Shown: positions 29,739 to 37,490 of the stretch, piece by piece
Numbering within the stretch: position 1 is the first letter of the stretch
Layout of the letters: each line of letters opens with the position of its first letter
NCBI RefSeq assembly: GCF_019800885.1
Contig: NZ_JAHVKE010000001.1
Span: forward strand, 186,001 to 250,000
Direction: 5' to 3'
DNA: 64,000 bases
Source: Maritalea mobilis
GTDB lineage: Bacteria > Pseudomonadota > Alphaproteobacteria > Rhodobacterales > Rhodobacteraceae
Made by a program: the position numbers and the translations under genes
Notes under the pieces: generated by a model
Database searches by the model: none
What the model was told of the DNA's origin: nothing
What the model saw: only the letters and a program-made list of their open reading frames with translations

Positions 29739-29831
29739 GCAGCCTTAGTTTTTCTAGCCCGAGAATTAGCAAATCTGCTTTGCGCCGTCACGCGGGCCGC
29801 GCCAGATTGGCCCCAAACAGGAGGCCTGCAG

Positions 29832-31139
29832 ATGACGCTTGCTCAGAGAGATTGGGTACCCAGCCCCAGCGAAACCCTCGTTCAGAAGATCGCGGGCGAA
29901 ACATCCACCACCCCGTCGGCAGAGGTCCTTGCCCGGATCGAGGCGCTGGCCGAGGAAAACCGCCGCATCCACGAGAAAGAGTGTTTCAACCTCAACCCCG
30001 CGACCAACGTGATGAACCCCAAGGCCGAGGCGCTTTTGTCCTCGGGCATCGGCTCGCGCCCGTCATTGGGCTATCCCGGCGACAAGTACGAGATGGGGCT
30101 TGAGGCCATCGAGGAGATCGAGGTCATCGCGGCCGAACTCTGCGCCGAGGTGTTCGACGCGCAATTTGCCGAGGTGCGGGTGCCCTCGGGCGCGATTGCC
30201 AACCTCTACGGCTTCATGGCGACCTGCAAACCGGGCGATACGATCATCGCGCCCCCGGCCTCGATTGGCGGGCATGTCACGCATCAACTGGCGGGCTGCG
30301 CGGGGCTGTTCGGCTTGCGCACGGTCGAAGCGCCGGTCAACGCCGATGGCTACACCGTCGATCTGGAGGGCCTGCGCGCGCTGGCATTGGCCGAGCGTCC
30401 CAAGCTGATCACCATCGGCGGTAGCCTCAACCTGTTCGAGCATCCCGTCGCCGAGGTCCGCGCAATTGCCGACGAGGTCGGCGCCAGGCTGATGTTCGAC
30501 GCCGCCCATCAATGCGGGATCATTGCGGGCCGCGCGTGGTCCAACCCGTTGAAACAGGGCGCACATTTCATGACGATGAGCACCTACAAAAGCCTCGGTG
30601 GCCCGGCGGGCGGCTTGATCGTGTCCAACGATGCCGAGATCGCCAAGGCGCTCGACACCATCGCCTTCCCCGGCATGACTGCGAATTTCGACGCGGCGAA
30701 AACCGCCGCGCTGGCGGTGACCATGCTGGACTGGCGCGATTTCGGCGCAGCCTATGCCGCCGAGATGATCGCGATGTCCCAGGCGCTGGCCGCGGCGCTG
30801 GACGCCAAGGGCGTTCCCGTCTTCAAGGGCGACGAGGGGTTCACGAAGTCACACCAGTTCGCGGTACTGGCCGCGCCCTATGGCGGCGGGCAGGCGGCGT
30901 CGAAAAAGCTGCGCAAGGCGGGGTTCCTGGCCTGCGGCATCGGCCTGCCGGAGGACCCGGTCGAGGGGGACATGAACGGCCTTCGGATCGGTACGCCCGA
31001 ACTCGTCCGCTGGGGTATGACCGCCAGTGATGCGGATCGCCTTGCCGACCTCATCGCGCGCGGCCTGGCCGGAGAGGCGATCCTGCCCGAGGTTTCGGAT
31101 TGGCGCCAATCCTTCGACCGGGTTCACTTCGTGCACTGA
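29832..31139 (+). CDS. serine hydroxymethyltransferase-like PLP enzyme
   Basis: A 435-aa fold-type I PLP enzyme. The internal aldimine lysine is K253 in STYKSLGGPAGG, corresponding to the SHMT THKTLRGPRGG loop but diverged from housekeeping GlyA, as are the N-terminal SLGYPGDKYEMG and the VRVPSGAIANL segments. It may act on glycine/serine analogues (for example 2-methylserine) or as a threonine-aldolase-type enzyme. The GcvA-like regulator next to it fits glycine-related metabolism. ATG 29832 follows GGAGGCCTGCAG. A separate canonical GlyA would be expected elsewhere in the genome. Confidence 0.82.
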   Translation: MTLAQRDWVPSPSETLVQKIAGETSTTPSAEVLARIEALAEENRRIHEKECFNLNPATNVMNPKAEALLSSGIGSRPSLGYPGDKYEMGLEAIEEIEVIAAELCAEVFDAQFAEVRVPSGAIANLYGFMATCKPGDTIIAPPASIGGHVTHQLAGCAGLFGLRTVEAPVNADGYTVDLEGLRALALAERPKLITIGGSLNLFEHPVAEVRAIADEVGARLMFDAAHQCGIIAGRAWSNPLKQGAHFMTMSTYKSLGGPAGGLIVSNDAEIAKALDTIAFPGMTANFDAAKTAALAVTMLDWRDFGAAYAAEMIAMSQALAAALDAKGVPVFKGDEGFTKSHQFAVLAAPYGGGQAASKKLRKAGFLACGIGLPEDPVEGDMNGLRIGTPELVRWGMTASDADRLADLIARGLAGEAILPEVSDWRQSFDRVHFVH

Positions 31140-31202
31140 ATCAAGGGCGTATGGCGATTGGCCGGCCCACGCCGAGAACCCCGCGCGCAAGACAGCGCGG
31201 GG

Positions 31203-31517
31203 TCAATCCAATGCTCTGTCGCCAAAACGCGGATGGTAAGGTGGCCGGCTTTGTCGGGCGGAAGGCGGTGGCCACTGCAAGCCATCCTCGGTCATGAGCT
31301 CCGAAAGATCGGCTTCGAAGCCGATCGTCAGCCCGCCATCGGTCGTCGTGCTGAAAAGGACGGTCGCCTCAACACTGGTGAGCAGCTGCGCGCCACCCTC
31401 GTACGCGCTTCCGCCGACAAGGCCCATTTCGGCGGTGCCGGACAACTGGATGCCGTCGGCCCCGGCTGGTGCGCCAAGGCAGAGGCAGATCAGAACGGGC
31501 AGGGCGGCGGATTTCAT
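31203..31517 (-). CDS. small secreted porin-like fragment or protein
   Basis: A 104-aa frame with a signal peptide (MKSAALPVLICLCLGAPAGA) and a short mature part. IQLSGTAEMGLVGGSAYEGG and ATVLFSTTTDGGLTIGFEAD resemble the first beta-strands of alphaproteobacterial porins. The protein then ends in a low-complexity Pro/Arg tail instead of continuing through a barrel. It is either a truncated porin gene or a small orphan secreted protein. It is convergent with the SHMT-like gene and upstream on the same strand of nothing obvious. Confidence 0.5.
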   Translation of the reverse strand: MKSAALPVLICLCLGAPAGADGIQLSGTAEMGLVGGSAYEGGAQLLTSVEATVLFSTTTDGGLTIGFEADLSELMTEDGLQWPPPSARQSRPPYHPRFGDRALD

Positions 31518-31603
31518 GCCAAGGCCTCCGGAATGCGATGTGCGAAGCTTATCCTGTTTTCCATCGCGGCACCACTCACCTCCGCGTCAAATCGATGAAA
31601 CGC

Positions 31604-31631
31604 AAAAGGCGCGCCGGTGCGGGCGCGCCTT
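31604..31631 (-). terminator. Rho-independent terminator of infC
   Basis: AAGGCGCGCC (31606-31615) and GGCGCGCCTT (31622-31631) form a perfect 10-bp stem; read on the minus strand it is followed by TTTTGCG. It lies just past the infC stop, so infC seems to be monocistronic here rather than leading into rpmI-rplT. Confidence 0.85.
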
Positions 31632-31658
31632 GTTCGACGGTCGGCCGAGTCCAGCCGA

Positions 31659-32201
31659 TTACTTGGACGGCCCGATCATCATGACCATCTGGCGGCCTTC
31701 CATCTTGGGCATGTTCTCGACCTTGCCGAGCCCCTCGACATCCGCCGCGACCCGCTCCAGCAATTCGCGCCCGAGGTTCTGGTGCGCCATCTCGCGACCG
31801 CGGAAGCGCAGGGTCACCTTGACCTTGTCGCCCGCCTCCAGGAAGCGGGTCACGTTGCGCATCTTGACCTCGTAGTCATGGGTGTCCGTGTTGGGACGGA
31901 ACTTCACCTCTTTGACCTCGATGGTCTTCTGCTTCTTGCGCGCTTCGCTTTCACGCTTCTGCTGTTCATATTTGAACTTGCCGAAATCCATGATCTTGCA
32001 CACGGGCGGCGTGGCGTTCGGAGAGATCTCGACAAGGTCGAGGCCGGCCTCTGCGGCCAGATCCATCGCCTGTTCCGGCGTCACGACGCCGATGTTCTCA
32101 CCCTCTGCGCCGATCAGGCGCAATTCGGGGGCACGGATCTTCTCATTCACGCGCGGGCCGGTGTCACGGGTGGGCGGCGCGTTATGGGGTCTGCGGGCTA
32201 T
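31659..32201 (-). CDS. infC: translation initiation factor IF-3, probable AUA start
   Basis: IF-3, 180 aa from the proposed start. The N-domain and linker read [52 protein letters not shown], and the C-domain [14 protein letters not shown] and [14 protein letters not shown]. No in-frame ATG exists upstream; the longer frame begins at a TTG (32267) with no SD. An AAGGA at 32210-32214 (minus strand) sits 8 nt before an ATA codon (32199-32201) that gives I-ARRPHNAP, the conserved family start. IF-3 genes elsewhere use AUU, AUC or AUA starts for autoregulation, because IF-3 itself rejects such codons, so this codon fits. Confidence 0.9.
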   Translation of the reverse strand: MARRPHNAPPTRDTGPRVNEKIRAPELRLIGAEGENIGVVTPEQAMDLAAEAGLDLVEISPNATPPVCKIMDFGKFKYEQQKRESEARKKQKTIEVKEVKFRPNTDTHDYEVKMRNVTRFLEAGDKVKVTLRFRGREMAHQNLGRELLERVAADVEGLGKVENMPKMEGRQMVMMIGPSK

Positions 32202-32406
32202 GGTTATCGTCCTTCTGTAACCTTGGTTCGAGGCCGGTAAAGTATCCTTCAAACCCCCTATGTTCAAGGCGAATTGCTAGGCGCTGGCGTGGAAAGCCGA
32301 CAGCGGGGCCTTGCCGGTGTGCGCGCCTTCGCGGTTGCAGCATTGCGGACGTGCAGGGCGGCATGTAAGCCTCTGCCATCGTATCGCAGTACCCATGGGG
32401 GAAAAA

Positions 32407-33264
32407 ATGAGTCGTGCGCTGATTATTATCGTCATCCTAGCCGCGCTTGGCGCGGGCGGGTATTTCCTGAGCCAGGGTCAGATGACCTCGGAAGAGATGG
32501 ATGAGGCCGTCGACACCGCCGTGGAAGAAGCCGGTGATGCCGCCGAAGAGGCAGGCGATGCCGCCGACGCCGCCGCTGAAGCCGTGGAAGAAGCGGTCGA
32601 GGAAGCAGTCGACGCCGCCGGTGAGATGGCCGAGGAGGCCGCCGAAGCCGTGGAAGAGGCCGTGACCGAAGCCGAGACCGCCATCGAAGAGGTGGTCGAC
32701 GAGGTGATGGGCGAGGCTGACGAGGCCGCCGAGGCAGCGGAAGAGGTGGTCGAGGAAACCGCTGACGAGGCCGCCGCCGCTGCCGATGACGCCGCGGACG
32801 TGGCGGCAGATGCCGCCGACGCCGCCGAAGAGACCACGGAAGAGGTTGTTGACGAGGCCGCCGAGGCTGCTGACGCGGCAGCGGATGCAGCCGCCGACGC
32901 CGCAGACGAAGCGGCGGATGCCATCGACGAGGCGGCCGATGAAACGACCGAAGCCGCCGCAGAGGCTGCCGCCGAGGGCGCGGATGCCGTGGAAGGGGCC
33001 GCTGACGCGGTCGCCGAGGAAGCCGCCGAAACCGAGGCCGCTGCCGAAGCCGTCGCGGCAGAGGCCGGTGACACCGACATGGCCGAGATCTTCAGTGTCG
33101 ACGGGTTCGACTACGATGCCGCCATCGAGGCGGTCGAAGCCTCGGACCTTGGCCCGGTTGCGCAAACGACCGCCCGCACCGCGCTGGAAGGCGCCCGCGA
33201 CAACCCGGACCTTCTGCCCGGCGCGCTGGAAACCGTGCGCGGTCTGCTGGGCCTCGACCAGTAA
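32407..33264 (+). CDS. membrane-anchored acidic Ala-rich repeat protein
   Basis: A 285-aa protein. Residues 4-22 (ALIIIVILAALGAGGYFL) form a single membrane anchor. Residues about 28-220 are almost entirely Ala, Glu, Asp and Val in quasi-repeats of the type AEEAVEEA or DAADAAAE, strongly acidic and predicted as a long amphipathic helix or coiled coil. The last 60 residues are more complex (DMAEIFSVDGFDYDAAIEAV, then DLGPVAQTTARTALEGAR) and look like a small folded domain. ATG 32407 follows GGGGGAAAAA. It faces a terminator shared with fpr. No family is recognised; a spacer between membrane and periplasm is a guess. Confidence 0.75.
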   Translation: MSRALIIIVILAALGAGGYFLSQGQMTSEEMDEAVDTAVEEAGDAAEEAGDAADAAAEAVEEAVEEAVDAAGEMAEEAAEAVEEAVTEAETAIEEVVDEVMGEADEAAEAAEEVVEETADEAAAAADDAADVAADAADAAEETTEEVVDEAAEAADAAADAAADAADEAADAIDEAADETTEAAAEAAAEGADAVEGAADAVAEEAAETEAAAEAVAAEAGDTDMAEIFSVDGFDYDAAIEAVEASDLGPVAQTTARTALEGARDNPDLLPGALETVRGLLGLDQ

Positions 33265-33310
33265 ACCCTTCGGGCGGCTTGCAACGGCGGGCCGCCCGCC
33301 AGGCGAAAAG

Positions 33311-33345
33311 AAAACCCCCGCGGCCCAAGGTCAGCGGGGGTTTTT
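33311..33345. terminator. bidirectional terminator between acidic protein and fpr
   Basis: AAACCCCCGC (33312-33321) and GCGGGGGTTT (33334-33343) form a perfect 10-bp stem with A- and T-tracts on both sides, so it can serve both convergent genes. Confidence 0.9.
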
Positions 33346-33375
33346 GTTTGTTTCCGGCGCTTTGCCGGATGTCGT

Positions 33376-34218
33376 TCAGTCAAGGAACGCCTTTTCAACG
33401 ACGTATTGCTTGGGCTGCGAATTGGCGCCTTCCTCCAGCCCGTATTCTTCGAGCATGTCCTTCAGTTCGAGGTTGAAGGCGAGGTTGCCGCAGATCATCG
33501 CGCGGTCGGTCTCGGGGTTCAGCGGCTCGACCCCGAGGTCGCGGAACGCCTCGCCCGAGCGCATCAGGTCGGTGATGCGGCCCATCTTAGGGCTCTCCTC
33601 GCGCGTGGTGGTCGGGTAGTAGCGCAGCTTGTTGGCGAACCCTTCGCCGATCAGTTCGGCCAGCAATTCGTCCTGCCGGATCGAGTCGATCAGCTCCTTG
33701 CCGTATTGCAGCTCGCCCACTTCGCGGCAGGTATGGGTGATGATGACCTCGTCGTAATCCTCGTAGGTCTGCGGGTCGCGCAGGAGGCTTGCGAAGGGCG
33801 CAAAGCCGGTGCCGGTGGCAAAGAACCAGATCCGCTTGCCCGGCAGCAGCGCGTCATGCACCAGCGTGCCGACAGGCTTGGGCCGCAGGATGATCTCGTC
33901 CCCGGCCTCGATATGTTGCAGGCGCGAGGTCAGCGGCCCGTCCGGCACCTTGATCGAGTAGAACTCCAACTCGTCATCCCAGGCAGGAGAGGCGATGGAA
34001 TAAGCGCGCAGGATCGGTTTGGCCTTGCCGGTTTTCGGGTCGGGATCGCCCATCAGGCCGATCATCACGAACTCGCCCGAGCGGAACCGCAGCGAGGCGG
34101 GCCGCGTGCACCGGAAGCTGAACAAACGGTCGGTCCAATGCTTCACTTCGGTGACGGTCTGGGCGTCGGGAAGGGCGGGTTTGGCCTTGGCGGGTGCGGC
34201 TGCGTCGATGTCTTTCAC
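33376..34218 (-). CDS. fpr: ferredoxin-NADP reductase
   Basis: FAD-dependent ferredoxin/flavodoxin-NADP+ reductase of the bacterial class, 280 aa. FAD binding is shown by RAYSIASPAWDD and the NADP-binding region by FFATGTGFAPFASLLRD and ITHTCREVGELQYG. The C-terminal YVVEKAFLD is the usual end. It lies immediately downstream of the cys operon (87 bp after DUF934). That would make sense if reduced ferredoxin feeds the siroheme sulfite reductase. An FNR-like box is present upstream. Confidence 0.92.
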   Translation of the reverse strand: MKDIDAAAPAKAKPALPDAQTVTEVKHWTDRLFSFRCTRPASLRFRSGEFVMIGLMGDPDPKTGKAKPILRAYSIASPAWDDELEFYSIKVPDGPLTSRLQHIEAGDEIILRPKPVGTLVHDALLPGKRIWFFATGTGFAPFASLLRDPQTYEDYDEVIITHTCREVGELQYGKELIDSIRQDELLAELIGEGFANKLRYYPTTTREESPKMGRITDLMRSGEAFRDLGVEPLNPETDRAMICGNLAFNLELKDMLEEYGLEEGANSQPKQYVVEKAFLD

Positions 34219-34278
34219 GGGATTGGGCTCGCTCGTTTGGGAACAGTGAGGGCTTAGCCCTTGGGCCTGGCGTTATCC

Positions 34279-34292
34279 TTGATCTGGATCAG
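34279..34292 (-). promoter_or_regulatory. FNR-like box upstream of fpr
   Basis: TTGATCTGGATCAG matches the FNR/FnrL consensus TTGAT-N4-ATCAA at nine of ten specified positions. It lies 61-74 bp upstream of the fpr start codon, between DUF934 and fpr. The position allows activation or repression of fpr by an FNR-family protein; no independent evidence of the regulator is in the window. Confidence 0.45.
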
Positions 34293-34305
34293 GGGCGGCG
34301 TGGCG

Positions 34306-34734
34306 TCAACCGGCAGCTTGGCCGCGCAACCGCCCCTGGTAGTCGTTTGCGCGCCAATCGGCCCGGGCCAGCCAGTGCGCCTCGGGCTGCCGGGCGGCCA
34401 GCGTTGCGTCGATCTCGACTTCGTCAAAGCCCGCGCGCCGCGCCATGGCGTATTGATCGGCCAGCACATGCCCGAAGGCGCGCAGCGTTCCGGTGTAGCC
34501 CATGGCGCGCAGGCGCCGGGCCAGGGTGAAGCCGCGCCCATCCGCAAAACTCGGGAAGGCAATGCGCAGGATCGAGATGTGACCCAGATGCGGCGCAAGC
34601 GCGGCCACGTCGTCGGAGGGGCCGATCTCGACAGCCGTTGCACTGTCCGGGCCAAGCTCGGCCAGGGAGGAGAACTTACAGGTCGCGCTATTGGCGGCAA
34701 AGCCATCGTCGCGCACGATCACGGTTTCGGTCAT
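34306..34734 (-). CDS. DUF934 family protein of the sulfate-assimilation operon
   Basis: A 142-aa protein. The family core is visible in FADGRGFTLARRLRAMGYTG and the C-terminal helix around QYAMARRAGFDEVEID. Proteins of this family are found beside cysI/cysH in proteobacteria and are thought to take part in sulfite or sulfate reduction, but the biochemical role is unproved. The ATG at 34734 is chosen since the preceding frame overlaps cysH without homology. It follows cysH by 23 bp, so cotranscription is likely. Confidence 0.85.
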   Translation of the reverse strand: MTETVIVRDDGFAANSATCKFSSLAELGPDSATAVEIGPSDDVAALAPHLGHISILRIAFPSFADGRGFTLARRLRAMGYTGTLRAFGHVLADQYAMARRAGFDEVEIDATLAARQPEAHWLARADWRANDYQGRLRGQAAG

Positions 34735-34757
34735 CTGATCTGTCCTTTCCTTAAGCG

Positions 34758-35510
34758 TCAGGATGCGTGCCGCAACGGGCCGCGCACGATCTTTCCATCC
34801 ACGAAATGGATGCCGCATTCCTCTTTCCCGGTGCCGCGCCAGCGCCCCGCGCGCGGGTCTTCGCCCTGTGCGACGGGGGTGGTGCAGGGCGCGCAGCCGA
34901 TCGAGGGGTAGCCACGCGCGACCAGCGGATGCCGGGGCAGGCGGTTGTTGACCATGTAGTCCTGCACGTCCTCGGCCCGCCAATGGGCCAGCGGGTTCAC
35001 CTTGATGCGCGCGGCGCCCTCGGCCTCGAAGAACTCCAGCGCCGCCCGCTGCCCGCCCTGGAACCGCTTGCGCCCGGTGATCCAGGCGTCGAACGGCGCG
35101 AGGGCATGTTCCAGCGGTTCGGTCTTGCGCAGGGTGCAGCAGGCGTCGGGGTCGGTCCGGTGCAGGTCGCCTTGCGGGTCGATTGCGGCGATCCGCGTCC
35201 GGCTGGCCCGGATCACGCGCAGATCCTGCAAGCCGAGGTGGTCGGCCACCTCCCGCTGGTAGTCGAGCGTTTCGGGAAACAGCATCTCGGTATCGATGAA
35301 CAGGACCGGCACTCGCGGGTCGATCACGGCGACCATGTGCAACAACACCACCGACTCCGCCCCGAAGGACGAGACCAGCGCGACCCGGCCCGTATCGGCA
35401 TCGGCAATCGCGCGCTCGACGACGGAGGTGGCGGAGTGGTGCCGGTATCGCTCGTTCAGGCGGGTTACCCGTTGCGGCACGGGCGAGAAAGGGGCGGGCT
35501 CAGGCAGCAT
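34758..35510 (-). CDS. cysH: phosphoadenylyl/adenylyl-sulfate reductase
   Basis: A 250-aa thiol-dependent reductase producing sulfite. The pyrophosphate loop region is VSSFGAESVV. It contains C124-C125 (DACCTLRK) and C206-x-x-C209 (GCAPCTTP), the ligands of a [4Fe-4S] cluster, so it belongs to the APS-reductase subgroup. The catalytic Cys is in ECGIH (231-235). Its start overlaps the cysI stop by 11 bp. The product feeds directly into the adjacent sulfite reductase. Confidence 0.93.
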   Translation of the reverse strand: MLPEPAPFSPVPQRVTRLNERYRHHSATSVVERAIADADTGRVALVSSFGAESVVLLHMVAVIDPRVPVLFIDTEMLFPETLDYQREVADHLGLQDLRVIRASRTRIAAIDPQGDLHRTDPDACCTLRKTEPLEHALAPFDAWITGRKRFQGGQRAALEFFEAEGAARIKVNPLAHWRAEDVQDYMVNNRLPRHPLVARGYPSIGCAPCTTPVAQGEDPRAGRWRGTGKEECGIHFVDGKIVRGPLRHAS

Positions 35511-37170
35511 CGGCGCTGTCCTCGTCCCGATCGTAAAGCGCGGTCCTGAACGGGGCTGAGCCTGTGCGGTTATACACCTGCAAGAACGTCTCCTGCGGGG
35601 TCTCGCGCAGGTCCAGGTAGGCAAGGACCAGCCGCTCGATCGCATCGGTGATCTCGTCATAGGCAAAGCCCGGCCCGGCCCGTTCGCCGATCACGGCATC
35701 GGGCCCGCCATCACCGCCAAGCGTGATCTGGTAGTTCTCGACGCCCGCCCGGTCGAGGCCAAGGATGCCGATATGCCCGACATGGTGATGCCCGCAGGCA
35801 TTGATGCAGCCCGAGATCTTGATCTTCAGCGGGCCGATCTCGTGTTCCAGCTTCAGCTCCTCGAACCGTTTGGCGATCTGCTGCGCGACCGGGATCGATC
35901 GCGCGGTGGCGAGGGCGCAGTAATCCATGCCGGGGCAGGCGATGATGTCGGAGACCAGCCCGACATTGGCGCTGGCCAGCCCCGCCTCGCGCAGCGCATC
36001 GTGGATCGCCTTGAGGTATCGGCACGGCACATGGGGCAGGATGACGTTCTGTTCGTGGCTGATGCGCAATTCGCCATGGCCGTAGCGCTCGGCCAGATCG
36101 GCGAGGACGCGCATCTGCTCAGCCGTGGCATCACCCGGCGTCTCCCCCGGCGCCTTCAGCGAGACGGTCAGGATCGCGTAGCCGGGGGCGCGGTGCGGGG
36201 CGGTGTTGGTATCTACAAAGGATCGAAAGACCGGGTCGGCGTGATACCACGCAGTGACATCGCCCTCGGCATCCGTCTCGAAGGCGGGCGGGGCGAATTG
36301 CGCGGTGATGGCGGCCAGCATCTCTTGATCGATGCCGCCGAACAGCGCCTTGCGGGCCGGAAATTCAGCCTCGACCAGATCGCGGATTTCCTCCAGCCCG
36401 TGTTCATGCACGGTGATCTTGATCCGCGCCTTGTACTTGTTGTCGCGCCGCCCCAGCAGGTTGTAGGTCGCCACGATCGCTTCGAGATAGGGCAGAAGGT
36501 CGGGCAGGGGCAGGAAGTCGCGCAGCACCTTGCCAATCATCGGCGTGCGGCCCAGCCCGCCGCCCACCAGCACCTGCGCGCCCAGCTCTCCGTCCTGCCG
36601 CACAAGGCGCAGGCCGATATCGTGGGCGGCCGTCACCGCGCGGTCCTCGGGGGAGCCTGTGACCGCCAGCTTGAACTTGCGGGGCAGGAACTGGAACTCG
36701 GGGTGGTCGGTCGACCATTGCCGGATCAGCTCGGCCACCGGGCGCGGGTCGGCCACCTCGTCGGCGGCAGCACCGGCGAAATGGTCGGCGGTCACGTTGC
36801 GGATCGTGTTGCCGCTGGTCTGGATGGCGTGCATCCCCACATCGGCCAGCGCGTCGAGGATGTCGGGCACAGCGGCCAGCTTGGGCCAGTTGAACTGGAT
36901 GTTCTGGCGCGTGGTGAAATGGCCATAGCCCTTGTCCCACCGCTCGGCGATCATGGCAAGCTGGCGCATCTGGTCCGCCGACAGGGTGCCATAAGGGATC
37001 GCGACCCGCAGCATGTAGGCATGCAGTTGCAGGTAAAGCCCGTTCATCAGGCGCAGGGGCTTGAACTCTTCCTCGGTGAGGCTGCCGTCAAGGCGGCGCT
37101 CGACCTGCGCGCGGAACTGCGCCACGCGCGACCGGACGAAATCGCGGTCGAACTCGGTATAGCGATACAT
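35500..37170 (-). CDS. cysI: siroheme nitrite/sulfite reductase
   Basis: A 556-aa single-subunit ferredoxin- or NAD(P)H-linked sulfite reductase. The siroheme-[4Fe-4S] ligands are C412-x5-C418 (CPGMDYC) and C455-x3-C459 (SGCINACGHH). The N-terminal GHFTTRQNIQFNW and the repeated GGLGRTP-type loops fit. No separate flavoprotein CysJ is present, so electrons may come from ferredoxin via the nearby fpr product. Upstream frame extension beyond 37170 overlaps DUF2849 and is not used. Confidence 0.93.
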   Translation of the reverse strand: MYRYTEFDRDFVRSRVAQFRAQVERRLDGSLTEEEFKPLRLMNGLYLQLHAYMLRVAIPYGTLSADQMRQLAMIAERWDKGYGHFTTRQNIQFNWPKLAAVPDILDALADVGMHAIQTSGNTIRNVTADHFAGAAADEVADPRPVAELIRQWSTDHPEFQFLPRKFKLAVTGSPEDRAVTAAHDIGLRLVRQDGELGAQVLVGGGLGRTPMIGKVLRDFLPLPDLLPYLEAIVATYNLLGRRDNKYKARIKITVHEHGLEEIRDLVEAEFPARKALFGGIDQEMLAAITAQFAPPAFETDAEGDVTAWYHADPVFRSFVDTNTAPHRAPGYAILTVSLKAPGETPGDATAEQMRVLADLAERYGHGELRISHEQNVILPHVPCRYLKAIHDALREAGLASANVGLVSDIIACPGMDYCALATARSIPVAQQIAKRFEELKLEHEIGPLKIKISGCINACGHHHVGHIGILGLDRAGVENYQITLGGDGGPDAVIGERAGPGFAYDEITDAIERLVLAYLDLRETPQETFLQVYNRTGSAPFRTALYDRDEDSADAA

Positions 37171-37190
37171 CGGGGATCTCCTGTCGCGGC

Positions 37191-37490
37191 TCAGGCGGCC
37201 TGTTGTTTGCCGTGCGGGCGGTTCGACGGCCCGCGCGTGCGGAACGTTTCGCGGAAATGGGTGGGTTCGGGACCATGCGGGCCGGATTGCGCATCGGCGA
37301 GGTAGGGGCCAACCACCTCGTGACCGCGCGCCTCGGCATCCAGCAGGTGCAGATCGGCGCTGGCCTGATCCTCGATCAGCAGCGCCTCGGACATGTGCCG
37401 GGTCCAGGCCCCGTCCGGGGCAAGCCAGACGGCATCGCCAAGCAGCAGGTCGTTCGCGGTCAGCACCTTGGGGGTGAAGGGGCGGGGCAT
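37191..37490 (-). CDS. DUF2849 family protein
   Basis: A 99-aa protein with the family opening MPRPFTPKVLTANDLLLGDAVW. It lies between cysG and cysI and overlaps the cysG stop by 1-3 bp, so it is part of the sulfate-assimilation operon. The family is widespread in alphaproteobacterial cys operons. Its role is unknown; no catalytic or metal motif is evident. Confidence 0.85.
   Translation of the reverse strand: MPRPFTPKVLTANDLLLGDAVWLAPDGAWTRHMSEALLIEDQASADLHLLDAEARGHEVVGPYLADAQSGPHGPEPTHFRETFRTRGPSNRPHGKQQAA

Noticed and set aside
32199-32267. TTG at 32267 as infC start
   Set aside because: No Shine-Dalgarno precedes it and the added 22 residues are unlike IF-3; the AUA at 32201 has an ideally spaced AAGGA.
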